A DNA stretch of 64,000 bases from Candidatus Enterococcus huntleyi. GTDB taxonomy: Bacteria; Bacillota; Bacilli; Lactobacillales; Enterococcaceae. Under the pieces are notes generated by a model, which saw only the letters and a list, made by a program, of their open reading frames with translations, searched no databases and was not told the DNA's origin. Of this stretch, positions 49,258 through 57,867 are shown piece after piece. A program made the translations under genes and the position numbers. The first letter of the stretch is position 1. Each line of letters starts with the position of its first letter. The stretch is taken from positions 1 through 64,000 of the forward strand of contig NZ_MAEJ01000011.1 in NCBI RefSeq assembly GCF_009933175.1, written 5' to 3'.

Positions 49258-49809
49258 AATGATTTTTTATGTAGCGATTAACGCGCCTAATTTCTGATCA
49301 TTTTAGTAAAGCAGTTAAATTGTTTTTATCTTTTAGATTTTTTAAATTTCCCATTTTACTAGCTATATTTTTTTGTCCGTCACTATTTTTCGGTTTTTTC
49401 ACTTAATTTATTTTCAGAAAAATATTTGGATGATTTCAAAACGGATAACTTCACTCGTTATTGCTACACCAACAAAACATATACCTTCATCTAATTCTAA
49501 TTATTCTATAATTTATCAGAATATTCGTATTTTTTTCGATTAATTGAAAAAAAGGCTTGATTTACGCCTTATATTTTCATATACTATTGAAAATAACTAT
49601 TCAACTCATGAAAATACTTTTATCAATCAGTCAGTATTTTCATAGAAATATTAGAATTTAAGGAGGATAAATAATAGGCATTTAATGTAGTTAGTTTTGT
49701 AAGAGAAACGTACATGTTATGAAAACAATGTTCGGAAATTAACTCATTAATAGAAAGAACTGATTAAAAACGACAAAAAAATAGAACATAGAAAGTAAGT
49801 AGGTGTAAT
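49258..49809. other. Gene-free stretch before the EIIC gene
   Basis: This AT-rich stretch of about 550 bases has no supported gene. It contains ATGAAAATAC (49608-49617) paired with GTATTTTCAT (49634-49643). There is also a strong SD-like AAGGAGG at 49661-49667 with only a minimal ATG-TAG (49685-49690) after it. That SD may be the trace of a lost gene or part of a leader. The EIIC gene itself has a weak SD. Confidence 0.45.
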
Positions 49810-50856
49810 ATGGATACGAAAACAACCCCAAAAATCTTTTTGAACAAAATTCTTGCAGGAACAGCAACAGGAATTATCGTCGGACTTATTCCAAACGCGG
49901 TGCTGGCTGCCATTTTAAAATTATTTGGAGATAACGCCTTAGCCGTCGCATTAGGCCAATCAGCTATTATTTTTCAGTTAGCAACTCCGTTAATTATTGG
50001 GACCCTTATTGCACACCAATTTGACTTCAAGCCTATGCCTATGATGGTTGTCGGCGGGGCCGCATTTGTTGGTTCCGGCGTGGTAAAATTCAATGCTGAG
50101 GTTGGCGAAACAGGCGCCTACATTGGATCTGGAACAGGTGACATCATTAACACGATGATTACCGCTGCCGTCGCAGTCGTTTTAATTCAGTTCATTGGTG
50201 AAAAATTCGGATCCGTTTCAATTGTATTAACTCCGATGATTGCCGGAATCGGCTCAGGTACAGTCGGTTTCTACCTATATCCTTACGTAACAAAAGTAAC
50301 AGCAGCAATTGGTGAAGGTATCAACACCTTCACGACACTACAACCAATCTTGATGAGTATCCTAATCAGCTGTTCATTTGCGCTATTAATCATCTCACCA
50401 ATCTCAACAGTTGCCATTGGTATGGCGATTCAACTAGACGGTGTCGCTGCTGGTGCGGCTGCTATGGGTGTCGCTGCGACAACAATCGTATTAGTGGTGA
50501 ACTCATTCAGAACGAATAAACCAGGTGTAACGTTCGCTATCGCTCTTGGCGCAATGAAAATGATGATGCCTAATCTATTTAGAAAACCCATCATCTTGGT
50601 CCCTTGCTTTATCACAGCCATCATCTCGGCAGTTCCTGTAGCGATCTTCTCTATCTCAGGAACACCAGCTTCTGCAGGCTTTGGTTTAGTTGGAATCGTT
50701 GGCCCACTAGCCGCTCTAGATCACGGCTTAAACGGCGGATTGGTTATTCTTTGCTGGTTATTCATCCCACTAGCATGCGCTTTAGCTAGCCAAGTCTTGT
50801 GCGAAAAAGTGCTTAACCTTTACAATAGAAAAGAAGTCTTCGAGTTTCTAGGGTAA
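49810..50856 (+). CDS. Orphan PTS EIIC-type sugar transporter (PF13303 class)
   Basis: The 348-residue protein has about nine membrane segments and glycine-rich loops (GGAAFVGSGVVKFN about 78, LTPMIAGIGSGTVGFYLYPYV about 155, FSISGTPASAGFGLVGIVGPL about 290). These match the PTS_EIIC_2 class. No EIIA or EIIB gene is next to it, as is common for this class, so whether it is coupled to phosphorylation is open. The substrate is unknown. A terminator follows, so it is a single gene. Confidence 0.8.
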   Translation: MDTKTTPKIFLNKILAGTATGIIVGLIPNAVLAAILKLFGDNALAVALGQSAIIFQLATPLIIGTLIAHQFDFKPMPMMVVGGAAFVGSGVVKFNAEVGETGAYIGSGTGDIINTMITAAVAVVLIQFIGEKFGSVSIVLTPMIAGIGSGTVGFYLYPYVTKVTAAIGEGINTFTTLQPILMSILISCSFALLIISPISTVAIGMAIQLDGVAAGAAAMGVAATTIVLVVNSFRTNKPGVTFAIALGAMKMMMPNLFRKPIILVPCFITAIISAVPVAIFSISGTPASAGFGLVGIVGPLAALDHGLNGGLVILCWLFIPLACALASQVLCEKVLNLYNRKEVFEFLG

Positions 50857-50892
50857 AAATAACTCAGATAAACAAGTAAAAATTAGACAGAA

Positions 50893-50934
50893 AGACGGTC
50901 AGTCCATTGGGTAAAACCTTTGGATTGACCGTCT
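50893..50934 (+). terminator. Terminator of the EIIC gene
   Basis: AGACGGTCA (50893-50901) and TGACCGTCT (50926-50934) pair perfectly, with TCCA/TGGA and a further pair inside. GTTTTA follows. Confidence 0.85.
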
Positions 50935-51205
50935 GTTTTAATGCGAATTAACTGAACTAAGCTGCCTGCACTCAGTGCTATATTTGTGAATATTAGGTGG
51001 AATTGAGCTACTATTTTCAGTCTTATTTCTCGTTTATTATCTGATGGAAAACTCAAACATCCCCCTAAAAAATTTAATCGCTAGTAATGACTCATCACCC
51101 ATCTGCGAACTCATTTTCATATTAGTAGCTGCCACCTCCACCTTCTCATTTTCACCCTACACATTCTATCAATCGTTCCCATTCCCTCAACCCCATTCAT
51201 ATCCT
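50935..51205. other. Gene-free leader upstream of panE
   Basis: No supported gene in about 270 bases. A frame from 51044 to 51277 lacks an SD and looks low-complexity (many Ser, Pro, Phe), so it is not called. The stretch ends in the panE promoter. Confidence 0.4.
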
Positions 51206-51234
51206 TTTACATTATCAGAGCCACACAGTACAAT
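51206..51234 (+). promoter_or_regulatory. panE promoter
   Basis: TTTACA at 51206-51211 and TACAAT at 51229-51234 are separated by 17 bases. The start codon of the ketopantoate reductase follows 39 bases later, with AAGGGG as SD. Confidence 0.7.
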
Positions 51235-51273
51235 AGGCAAGTACAAAAAACTATCACAAGGGGTCCTTAACAT

Positions 51274-52209
51274 ATGAAGATTACAATTGCTGGCGCTGGT
51301 GCCATGGGTAGCCGATTCGGCTTGATGCTACACAGAGGTGGAAATGACGTCACTCTGATTGATGGCTGGCCGGCTCACGTAAATGAGATCAAGGAACACG
51401 GTCTGAAAGCAAATTATAACGGAGAAGAGCTCACTGCTGACTTACCGATTGAATTGCAATCTGACATCTCCTCAGACGAAAAAACAGACTTAATTATTCT
51501 CTTTACGAAAGCGATGCAGCTCGATGCGATGTTGCAAGATATCAAACCCCTAATCGCCGACCACACAAAAGTTTTGTGCCTGTTGAATGGGATTGGTCAT
51601 GAAGATATCGTTGAAAAATATGTACCGATGGAAAATATATTTATCGGTAATACCATGTGGACAGCCGGTTTAGAAGGTCCTGGTAAGGTAAAATTATTCG
51701 GTGACGGTTCTGTTGAATTACAAAATTTGGGCCATGGTCAAGAAGAAACAGCGATTGCTTTAGCTAAAGTCCTTTCTGATTCTGGACTGAATGCTGCCTA
51801 TTCAGATAATATTCACTATTCTATCTACCGTAAAGCCTGTGTCAACGGCACGATGAATGGACTATGTACGATTTTAGATACCAATATGGCTGGCTTAGGC
51901 GCGACTCAACCTGCCCATGAGATGGTCGCAACAATCGTCAACGAATTTGCCACTGTCGCTGCCCACGAAGGCGTTCATTTAGATGTCCCTGAAGTCATTG
52001 CCCATGTCGAAGAGTGCTTTGATCCAGAAACGATTGGCCTGCATTATCCTTCGATGTATCAAGATTTAATCACCAATCATCGCTTAACAGAGATCGACTA
52101 TATCAACGGAGCGATTTCTCGCAAAGGTAAAAAATATGGCTTAGCTACGCCTTACTGTGACTTCTTAACGCAATTAATCCATAGCAAAGAAGAAATTTTG
52201 AAGGCATAA
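51274..52209 (+). CDS. panE: 2-dehydropantoate 2-reductase (ketopantoate reductase)
   Basis: The 311-residue protein has the N-terminal NADP-binding motif AGAGAMGSRFGLML (about 5-18), a central KAMQLDAML segment with the conserved Lys, and the C-terminal helical domain (KACVNGTMNGLCTILD, about 190). PanE reduces ketopantoate to pantoate for coenzyme A synthesis. Paralogues in lactic acid bacteria act as hydroxyacid dehydrogenases, so the substrate is not fully certain. No other pan gene is nearby. A strong terminator follows. Confidence 0.87.
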   Translation: MKITIAGAGAMGSRFGLMLHRGGNDVTLIDGWPAHVNEIKEHGLKANYNGEELTADLPIELQSDISSDEKTDLIILFTKAMQLDAMLQDIKPLIADHTKVLCLLNGIGHEDIVEKYVPMENIFIGNTMWTAGLEGPGKVKLFGDGSVELQNLGHGQEETAIALAKVLSDSGLNAAYSDNIHYSIYRKACVNGTMNGLCTILDTNMAGLGATQPAHEMVATIVNEFATVAAHEGVHLDVPEVIAHVEECFDPETIGLHYPSMYQDLITNHRLTEIDYINGAISRKGKKYGLATPYCDFLTQLIHSKEEILKA

Positions 52210-52235
52210 TACTACGAAATAGCACATGTACCACA

Positions 52236-52281
52236 AATGACCGCCCAACATTAGATTTCACTCTAGCGTTGGGCGGTCATT
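52236..52281. terminator. Bidirectional terminator after panE
   Basis: AATGACCGCCCAAC (52236-52249) and GTTGGGCGGTCATT (52268-52281) are perfectly complementary over 14 bp. The hairpin stands between the convergent panE and acetyltransferase genes. Confidence 0.85.
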
Positions 52282-52301
52282 GATTTATTTCCCTACTCAT
52301 T

Positions 52302-52733
52302 TCAGTCTATTTTCTTCAAATGTAGAATCGGGTAAGCTTTCCCTTGTCCGTCCAGCGCATCTCTCGCAATCATCTCAAAGCCTAATGATTCATAAAAAGA
52401 AACAGCTCCAGTATTCTGTTCATTGACATCCACTGACGTGATTCCCTCATGAGCGATTAAGCGCTCAACAATCTGTCTGCCAAAGCCCTTTCTAAAAACT
52501 TTTGGTGACAGAAATAGCATCTCTAAATGTTCACCCGAGGTTCCAGTGAAGCCAATAATTTCTTCATCAACTACCCAAACTTTTACGGTTACACCCTCAA
52601 AATAAATAGACAAATTTTTCTGGATTTCTAAAAAATCAGCCGGGTGCAAAAACGTATGGGTTGCACTGACTGATTGTGCCCAAATTTCACTTAAGCTCGA
52701 GTAATCTTCTTTTGTCGCAGCTCTCGAATTCAT
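52302..52733 (-). CDS. GNAT family acetyltransferase
   Basis: The 143-residue protein has the GNAT fold, with VDEEIIGFTG (strand 4), the acetyl-CoA loop LFLSPKVFRKGFGRQIVERLI (about 75-95, Q/RxxGxG/A form) and SVDVNEQNTGAVSFYESLGFEMI (about 105-125). It transfers an acetyl group to an unknown amine. The GAGGCG SD is present. It is a single gene between two terminators. Confidence 0.85.
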   Translation of the reverse strand: MNSRAATKEDYSSLSEIWAQSVSATHTFLHPADFLEIQKNLSIYFEGVTVKVWVVDEEIIGFTGTSGEHLEMLFLSPKVFRKGFGRQIVERLIAHEGITSVDVNEQNTGAVSFYESLGFEMIARDALDGQGKAYPILHLKKID

Positions 52734-52790
52734 GTAGTCACGCCTCCTTAAAATACCTACCCCATTATACCCAGATAATCGTCAAAAAAT

Positions 52791-52827
52791 AGAGCCATCA
52801 GACGGGTAACCCCAGTCAAATGGCTCT
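52791..52827 (-). terminator. Terminator of xylAB
   Basis: AGAGCCAT (52791-52798) and ATGGCTCT (52820-52827) pair perfectly. On the minus strand TATTTTTTG follows. It lies about 40 bases after the xylB stop. Confidence 0.85.
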
Positions 52828-52865
52828 CAGTAAATTACTTTATTTCATTTGGTTCGTTAAATTGT

Positions 52866-54362
52866 TTAGCGCAGTTCAGCTAACTGATGACAAACATCCG
52901 CCGTTGCGCCATAGACTTGCTTGTAAATACCATAAACTTTCTTATACAGCTCAACATTCTCTTTGATTGGCGTAATTTCTTTATCATAGCTCACAAAGGT
53001 TTCAACACAGCTTTGCGCATCAGCAAATAGTCCACTACCAATCGCTGCCAACATCGCCGCACCCATTCCTGGACCTTGTTCCGTCGTCAAAGTGACAATC
53101 GTCGAATCAAAAATATCCGCCTGCATCTGTAGCCAATCTGGATTTTTTGCGCCACCACCGACAGAAACAATTTTAGTAAAGGTCCGCTTAGCCGTCTGCT
53201 CCATAATCTCTTGCGAATCTTTCAGAGAAAAAGTAATGCCCTCTAAGACTGCCCGACTAAAATGCGGCAAACGATGATGCGTATCAATCCCGACAAAGCT
53301 GCCACGAATCTGACTATCCGTATGCGGCGTCCGTTCACCAACAATATACGGCGTAAAGAGTAACCCGTCCGCACCCGGTCTCACTTCGCCAACACCTGCT
53401 AGTAATTCGCTGAAATCTTTCTCTGGCGCGAATGTCTCACGATACCAGCTCAACGAATTCCCAGCTGCTAACGTCACGCCCATCGAATAGACTTTATCTT
53501 TTACTGAATGACTAAATAAATGAAGCTGACCTTCATAATCCACCTTATCTGAATTTTCAAAGGATAAAAAGACCCCACTCGTACCGATTGAGACCATACC
53601 AGCGCCTTCTTGAACAATCCCTGAACCCAGTGCAGCACACGCATTATCTGCCCCACCAGCATAAATCTTCACGTCATTCTCAAAGCCAAATTCCTCTTTT
53701 AAGGCAGCCGTAATCGCGCCAACTTCACCAGAAGATTCATATAAAGTCGGTAAGATTTTTTCTGAGATTGAGAACTGAGTTAAAATATCTTGCGACCAAA
53801 CCTTTTCTTCCATATCCAGCAACAACGTACCAGCAGCATCCGAATAATCCATCGAATATTTGCCTGTCAGCCAAAAAGAAAGATAATCCTTCGGTAACAT
53901 CAGGTGACGAACCGCCGCCCAATTCTCTGGTTCATTCTCTTGCACCCACAAAATTTTAGGCAGCGTGAAGCCTTCCAACGCGACATTCTTCGTCAACTTC
54001 AAGACTTTCTCGCCAGCAACCTCCATGATTTCTCGACACTGCTTCGTCGTCCGCACATCATTCCATAAGATGGCCGGACGAATCACTTCATTTTGCTCAT
54101 CTAATAAAACTAAACTGTGCATTTGGCCAGAAAAGCTAATTCCCACCAATTCAGTTTTCATCTCAGCATGGGCTGAAACCAATGTTTGAATGACTTTGTG
54201 CGCCGCTTCTTTCCACTCCACAGGATTCTGTTCACTGTAGCCAGCTTGTGGCGTCAATAACGGATAATCCGCACTCGCTTCGCCAACCAAAACGCCATCT
54301 TGACGGAATAACAAACCTTTTAGCGAGCTCGTTCCCAAATCTAGCCCTAAAACGTATGACAT
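52866..54362 (-). CDS. xylB: Xylulokinase
   Basis: The 498-residue FGGY kinase phosphorylates D-xylulose to xylulose 5-phosphate. It begins MSYVLGLDLGTSSLKGLLF. Features are SFSGQMHSLVLLD (substrate region, about 76), ILWNDVRTTKQC, DAAGTLLLD and the ATP-site GGGAKNPDWLQMQADIF (about 400). The length is typical. It follows xylA by 124 bases, with a GC-rich hairpin (54419-54446: AGGAG/CTCCT) between them that may affect relative expression. Confidence 0.95.
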   Translation of the reverse strand: MSYVLGLDLGTSSLKGLLFRQDGVLVGEASADYPLLTPQAGYSEQNPVEWKEAAHKVIQTLVSAHAEMKTELVGISFSGQMHSLVLLDEQNEVIRPAILWNDVRTTKQCREIMEVAGEKVLKLTKNVALEGFTLPKILWVQENEPENWAAVRHLMLPKDYLSFWLTGKYSMDYSDAAGTLLLDMEEKVWSQDILTQFSISEKILPTLYESSGEVGAITAALKEEFGFENDVKIYAGGADNACAALGSGIVQEGAGMVSIGTSGVFLSFENSDKVDYEGQLHLFSHSVKDKVYSMGVTLAAGNSLSWYRETFAPEKDFSELLAGVGEVRPGADGLLFTPYIVGERTPHTDSQIRGSFVGIDTHHRLPHFSRAVLEGITFSLKDSQEIMEQTAKRTFTKIVSVGGGAKNPDWLQMQADIFDSTIVTLTTEQGPGMGAAMLAAIGSGLFADAQSCVETFVSYDKEITPIKENVELYKKVYGIYKQVYGATADVCHQLAELR

Positions 54363-54486
54363 ATTTCTCCTCCTCTATTTAAGAAAATTCTTTACTGAAA
54401 AACAATTAACTAAATTTTGAAGGAGCAGGACTCGCGCCCCACTCCTAATGTTTTTGACTTATGTTGGTTCAATTATAGTTGAAGAA

Positions 54487-55794
54487 TTATACTAAATAAT
54501 CGTTCAAACGGCTCTTCACATATTCGATATGGCTAGATTTCAACGCAACATCGCCTTGACCTAATGCGTATTCTGTCAATGATTCTAAGTTTTCTTCATC
54601 ATTCACAATTTTCGCGCCGATACCTTCTTTAAAAGTAGCATAACGTTCTTCTTTTAAGTTATCGAAGAAACGATCTTCTTTCAATTTAGCAGCAGCTTTC
54701 AAGCCACGCGCATACGTATCCATCCCAGCGATATGAGCCAATAGTAAATCATCCATTTCAAATGAAGAACGACGTACTTTCGAGTCAAAGTTGATTCCGC
54801 CAGGCGCGATTCCGCCATTTTCTAACACTTCATATAACGCTAAAGTTGTGTCATAAATACTTGTTGGGAATTCATCCGTATCCCAGCCTAATAACACATC
54901 GCCTTGGTTGGCATCCAATGAACCTAGAGCATTGTAGCTTCTAGCAACCGCAATTTCGTGCTCAAAAGTATGTCCAGCTAACGTCGCATGGTTCGCTTCT
55001 AAGTTTAATTTGAAGTCGCCTTCTAAGCCATAATGTTGAATAAAGGCCATCGTAGTTGCCGCATCAAAATCATATTGATGTTTTGAAGGCTCTTTTGGTT
55101 TTGGTTCTAATAAGAATTGAGGTTTATGGCCAATTTTTTCGCCATAAGCAATCGCCATTTTGAATAAACGGGCAATGTTGTCTTGCTCAAATTTCATATC
55201 TGTATTTAGTAATGTTTCATATCCTTCACGGCCGCCCCAGAAGACATAGTTTTCGCCGCCTAATTTTTTAGAAATATCCAAGCCTTTTTTGACTTGTGCT
55301 GCTGCAAATGCATAGACGTCCGCATTGTTTGTTGAAGCAGCTCCGTTAATATAACGAGGATTTGAGAACATATTCGCAGTGTTCCACAATAATTTAATCC
55401 CTGTTTGATCCATTTTTTCTTTAATCAAGTCTGTAATTTCATCAATGTTTGCAAAGAATTCTTCCAAGCTATCCCCTTCAGGAGCCACATCGATATCATG
55501 GAAACAGAAGTATTCTGCGCCTAATTTTTCGCAAATTTCAAAGAAAGCTTCGACACGATTTTTCGCTGTTTGCATAGGTGTTTCAGCAAACCAAGTTCTT
55601 TGGTTGACAGGATTACCAAACGGATCAGAACCATCTTGTGTCATTGTATGCCAGTAAGCAATTGCAAAACGTAAATGATCCTTCATTTTTTTACCCATTA
55701 CTAACTCTTCAGGGTTATAGTGACGAAACGCAAACATGTTCTCAGTTGTTGGTCCTTCATATTGAATCTTTTCTACATTTGGAAAATAGCTCAT
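54487..55794 (-). CDS. xylA: Xylose isomerase
   Basis: The 435-residue enzyme converts D-xylose to D-xylulose. The active-site His lies in FCFHDIDVAPEGDS (about 100) and metal ligands are in VFWGGREGYETLLNTD, LEPKPKEPSKHQYDFD, LNLEANHATLAGHTFEHE and GSLDANQGDVLLGWDTDEFP. All expected residues are present. It is first in the xylAB operon. The promoter region with cre and two XylR-like sites is shared with the divergent xylR. No xylose transporter is in the window. Confidence 0.97.
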   Translation of the reverse strand: MSYFPNVEKIQYEGPTTENMFAFRHYNPEELVMGKKMKDHLRFAIAYWHTMTQDGSDPFGNPVNQRTWFAETPMQTAKNRVEAFFEICEKLGAEYFCFHDIDVAPEGDSLEEFFANIDEITDLIKEKMDQTGIKLLWNTANMFSNPRYINGAASTNNADVYAFAAAQVKKGLDISKKLGGENYVFWGGREGYETLLNTDMKFEQDNIARLFKMAIAYGEKIGHKPQFLLEPKPKEPSKHQYDFDAATTMAFIQHYGLEGDFKLNLEANHATLAGHTFEHEIAVARSYNALGSLDANQGDVLLGWDTDEFPTSIYDTTLALYEVLENGGIAPGGINFDSKVRRSSFEMDDLLLAHIAGMDTYARGLKAAAKLKEDRFFDNLKEERYATFKEGIGAKIVNDEENLESLTEYALGQGDVALKSSHIEYVKSRLNDYLV

Positions 55795-55830
55795 TCTTTT
55801 CTTCCTCCTATTAATAAATCGCTTGATTTA

Positions 55831-55902
55831 AGTTTGTTAGTACGATAAACTAACTTACAAGGATACTATAAAACAAACGAATTTAGTTGTCAAGCGCTTA
55901 CA
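55831..55902 (-). promoter_or_regulatory. xylA promoter with cre and XylR-like operators
   Basis: On the minus strand TTGACA (55893-55888) and TATAGT (55870-55865) are 17 bases apart. GTCAAGCGCTTACA (55889-55902) is a cre with one perfect half and overlaps the -35 box. Downstream, AGTTTGTTAG...AAACTAACTT (about 55831-55856) and, inside the promoter spacer, ACAAACGAATTTAGTTGT are imperfect palindromes of the XylR-operator type. Confidence 0.75.
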
Positions 55903-55948
55903 GACACTTTATTATAAGATTAGTGAAAAAAATAGTTAGGAGCTCACT

Positions 55949-57133
55949 ATGATATCAAGTAAATACACCATTCGTGAACAAAATGAAGCAAAAATTTTAA
56001 CAGTCATTATAGATAAAAAAGAAGTCTCTCGTGCAGAGCTTTCAACCTTAACCGGTTTAAATAAAGCCTCTGTTTCAGCCATCACCAAAAAAATGATTGA
56101 GGAAGATTTTATTACAGAAACAAGAATTGGCGATGCTTCAAATGTCGGCGGACGAAAACCTATCATGCTAACCTTCAATCGACAATCCGCCCTCGTGATT
56201 GCGTTTGACCTCGGCTACAATTATATCGAAGCAATGCTAGCCTACATAGATGGCACAATTATTGACAGCACGCGTAAGAAAAGAATTGACGTGACAGCCA
56301 AAACCGTCGTCGCGCAAATCAAAGAAATTACGGATTATTTTCTGACAATCCAACCAGAAACGCCCCATGGCATTATCGGCCTAACCGCCGCTATCCATGG
56401 ACAAGTCTATAAAAATGTCATTCATTTTACGCCTTATTACGACTTAGACAAAAGTAATCTGTGGGAAGAATTACAAGCACTCTATGACTTCCCAATCTAT
56501 CTCGAAAACGAAGCAAACTTAGCCGCTTTAGGAGAATATACCTTTTCCTCCCACTATCAAAATCTCGTATCCATCAGTATCCATAGCGGGATTGGTGCTG
56601 GAATTGTGGAGAACGGGCATCTTCAAGTCGGCCATCGCGGACGCGCTGGAGAAATCGGTCACTCGATTCTTTATCCACACGGCCTAGACTGTCCCTGTGG
56701 CAACTCAGGCTGTTTGGAACAATACGCTTCTAATAAAGCCACTTATCAAGAATACGCCAAAGAAGCCGGCTTGGACTATGTCAATTCAGACATTCTCCAA
56801 CAAGCATTCAACGAAAAGAATCAGCAAGCCATCACCCTATTAGAAAAAAATGCCGAACTACTCAGCATTGGAATCAACAATATCATCATGATGTACGACC
56901 CAGAAATGGTTGTCATCAACAGCTCGCTACATCGCAAAATCCCTGAGATGGTCGATTTTATCAACACCCAAATAAAAAATCGCTTCTCAAAAGACGTCCT
57001 AATCAGAAACACTTACTTAGAAAAAAGTGCCACACTATACGGCGCCTTCGCGATTTCTGCGCAGAACTTTTTGAATATTAAAAAGCTTAAACTGATTAAA
57101 GTTGGGATCGAAGAATTGGAAGATAGGGACTAA
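55949..57133 (+). CDS. xylR: Xylose repressor, ROK family
   Basis: The 394-residue protein has an N-terminal winged helix (about 12-60: AELSTLTGLNKASVSAITKKM) and a ROK domain. Glycine-rich IHSGIGAGIVENG (about 205-217) and the zinc motif HRGRAGEIGH...CPCGNSGCLEQYAS (about 225-260) follow. It should bind operators between xylA and itself and release on xylose. The SD is TAGGAG. The length is usual and no lesion was seen. Confidence 0.92.
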   Translation: MISSKYTIREQNEAKILTVIIDKKEVSRAELSTLTGLNKASVSAITKKMIEEDFITETRIGDASNVGGRKPIMLTFNRQSALVIAFDLGYNYIEAMLAYIDGTIIDSTRKKRIDVTAKTVVAQIKEITDYFLTIQPETPHGIIGLTAAIHGQVYKNVIHFTPYYDLDKSNLWEELQALYDFPIYLENEANLAALGEYTFSSHYQNLVSISIHSGIGAGIVENGHLQVGHRGRAGEIGHSILYPHGLDCPCGNSGCLEQYASNKATYQEYAKEAGLDYVNSDILQQAFNEKNQQAITLLEKNAELLSIGINNIIMMYDPEMVVINSSLHRKIPEMVDFINTQIKNRFSKDVLIRNTYLEKSATLYGAFAISAQNFLNIKKLKLIKVGIEELEDRD

Positions 57134-57243
57134 AATTAATTAGAAATACTAGATGTAACTCTAACTCAAGATTATTTTTGAATAGCGCACACCCTACTCT
57201 TGAATTGGGAATCTATACTATGTAAATTGACTCTAACTAAAAT

Positions 57244-57288
57244 AACCAACCGATCGTGAAATTCACAATCGATTGGTTGTTTTTTTGC
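57244..57288. terminator. Terminator of xylR
   Basis: AACCAACCGATCGTG (57244-57258) and CACAATCGATTGGTT (57264-57278) pair with two mismatches. GTTTTTTT follows. Confidence 0.8.
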
Positions 57289-57330
57289 TTAGTGAAGACA
57301 GTATTTCCTATCACTTAAGTAAGTGCACTA

Positions 57331-57852
57331 TTAACTTTTACTTTTTACTATCCGCTGCTTCGCGCGATTTCTACTCTTTTTTGGCTTCTTTACAACTATT
57401 TCTTCTGGTAATTCTCCTAGAATAATGGGTACATTTAAATCAGAGAAATAGTCTACAAGTTTACGTTCATCCGTGTCAAATAAAAGTGAGAAATGGTTAT
57501 TTTTCGTTTTATAAAATGTGACAAAACAATCTTTCTCGTTCGTTTTTTCTATTTGAATCATCTTATATTGCGTATACTCACCCGACAATAGTCCGAGTTT
57601 TACTAAATGATTTTCGGCAAGTCCTTCTTTAAAAAAGCCAATCGAAAGAATTAATATAGAAAATGCACCTAATTTTATTTGATCTGCAACTGATTCTGGC
57701 CAGAAAATCACTAATAATCCAATGGCTAAACCAATCGTAAGTATCAATTTTACCTTGCTACTTTTTGTCTTAATTAGTATCTTCTTCTGTTCTTTGAATT
57801 GAAGAACTAATAAAGTTAGTAGAAATAACGTAACTATTACTGCTTCTGCCAT
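57331..57852 (-). CDS. Small membrane protein with soluble C-terminal domain, last gene of the sugar-acid operon
   Basis: The 173 residues have an N-terminal helix (about 3-20) and two further hydrophobic segments (33-52, 60-78). A beta-rich soluble domain follows (about 92-150) and a lysine-rich tail (KKPKKSRNRAKQR). The soluble part recalls small PH-like or DUF5673-type domains, which is a tentative impression. It starts 15 bases after the dgoD stop, so it is co-transcribed with the operon. Nothing shows a direct part in sugar-acid catabolism. Confidence 0.6.
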   Translation of the reverse strand: MAEAVIVTLFLLTLLVLQFKEQKKILIKTKSSKVKLILTIGLAIGLLVIFWPESVADQIKLGAFSILILSIGFFKEGLAENHLVKLGLLSGEYTQYKMIQIEKTNEKDCFVTFYKTKNNHFSLLFDTDERKLVDYFSDLNVPIILGELPEEIVVKKPKKSRNRAKQRIVKSKS

Positions 57853-57867
57853 TTTATTCTCCTCAAA

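Noticed and set aside
51044-51277. Open frame of 77 codons ahead of panE
   Set aside because: There is no SD and the protein is low-complexity. It overlaps the panE promoter and start.
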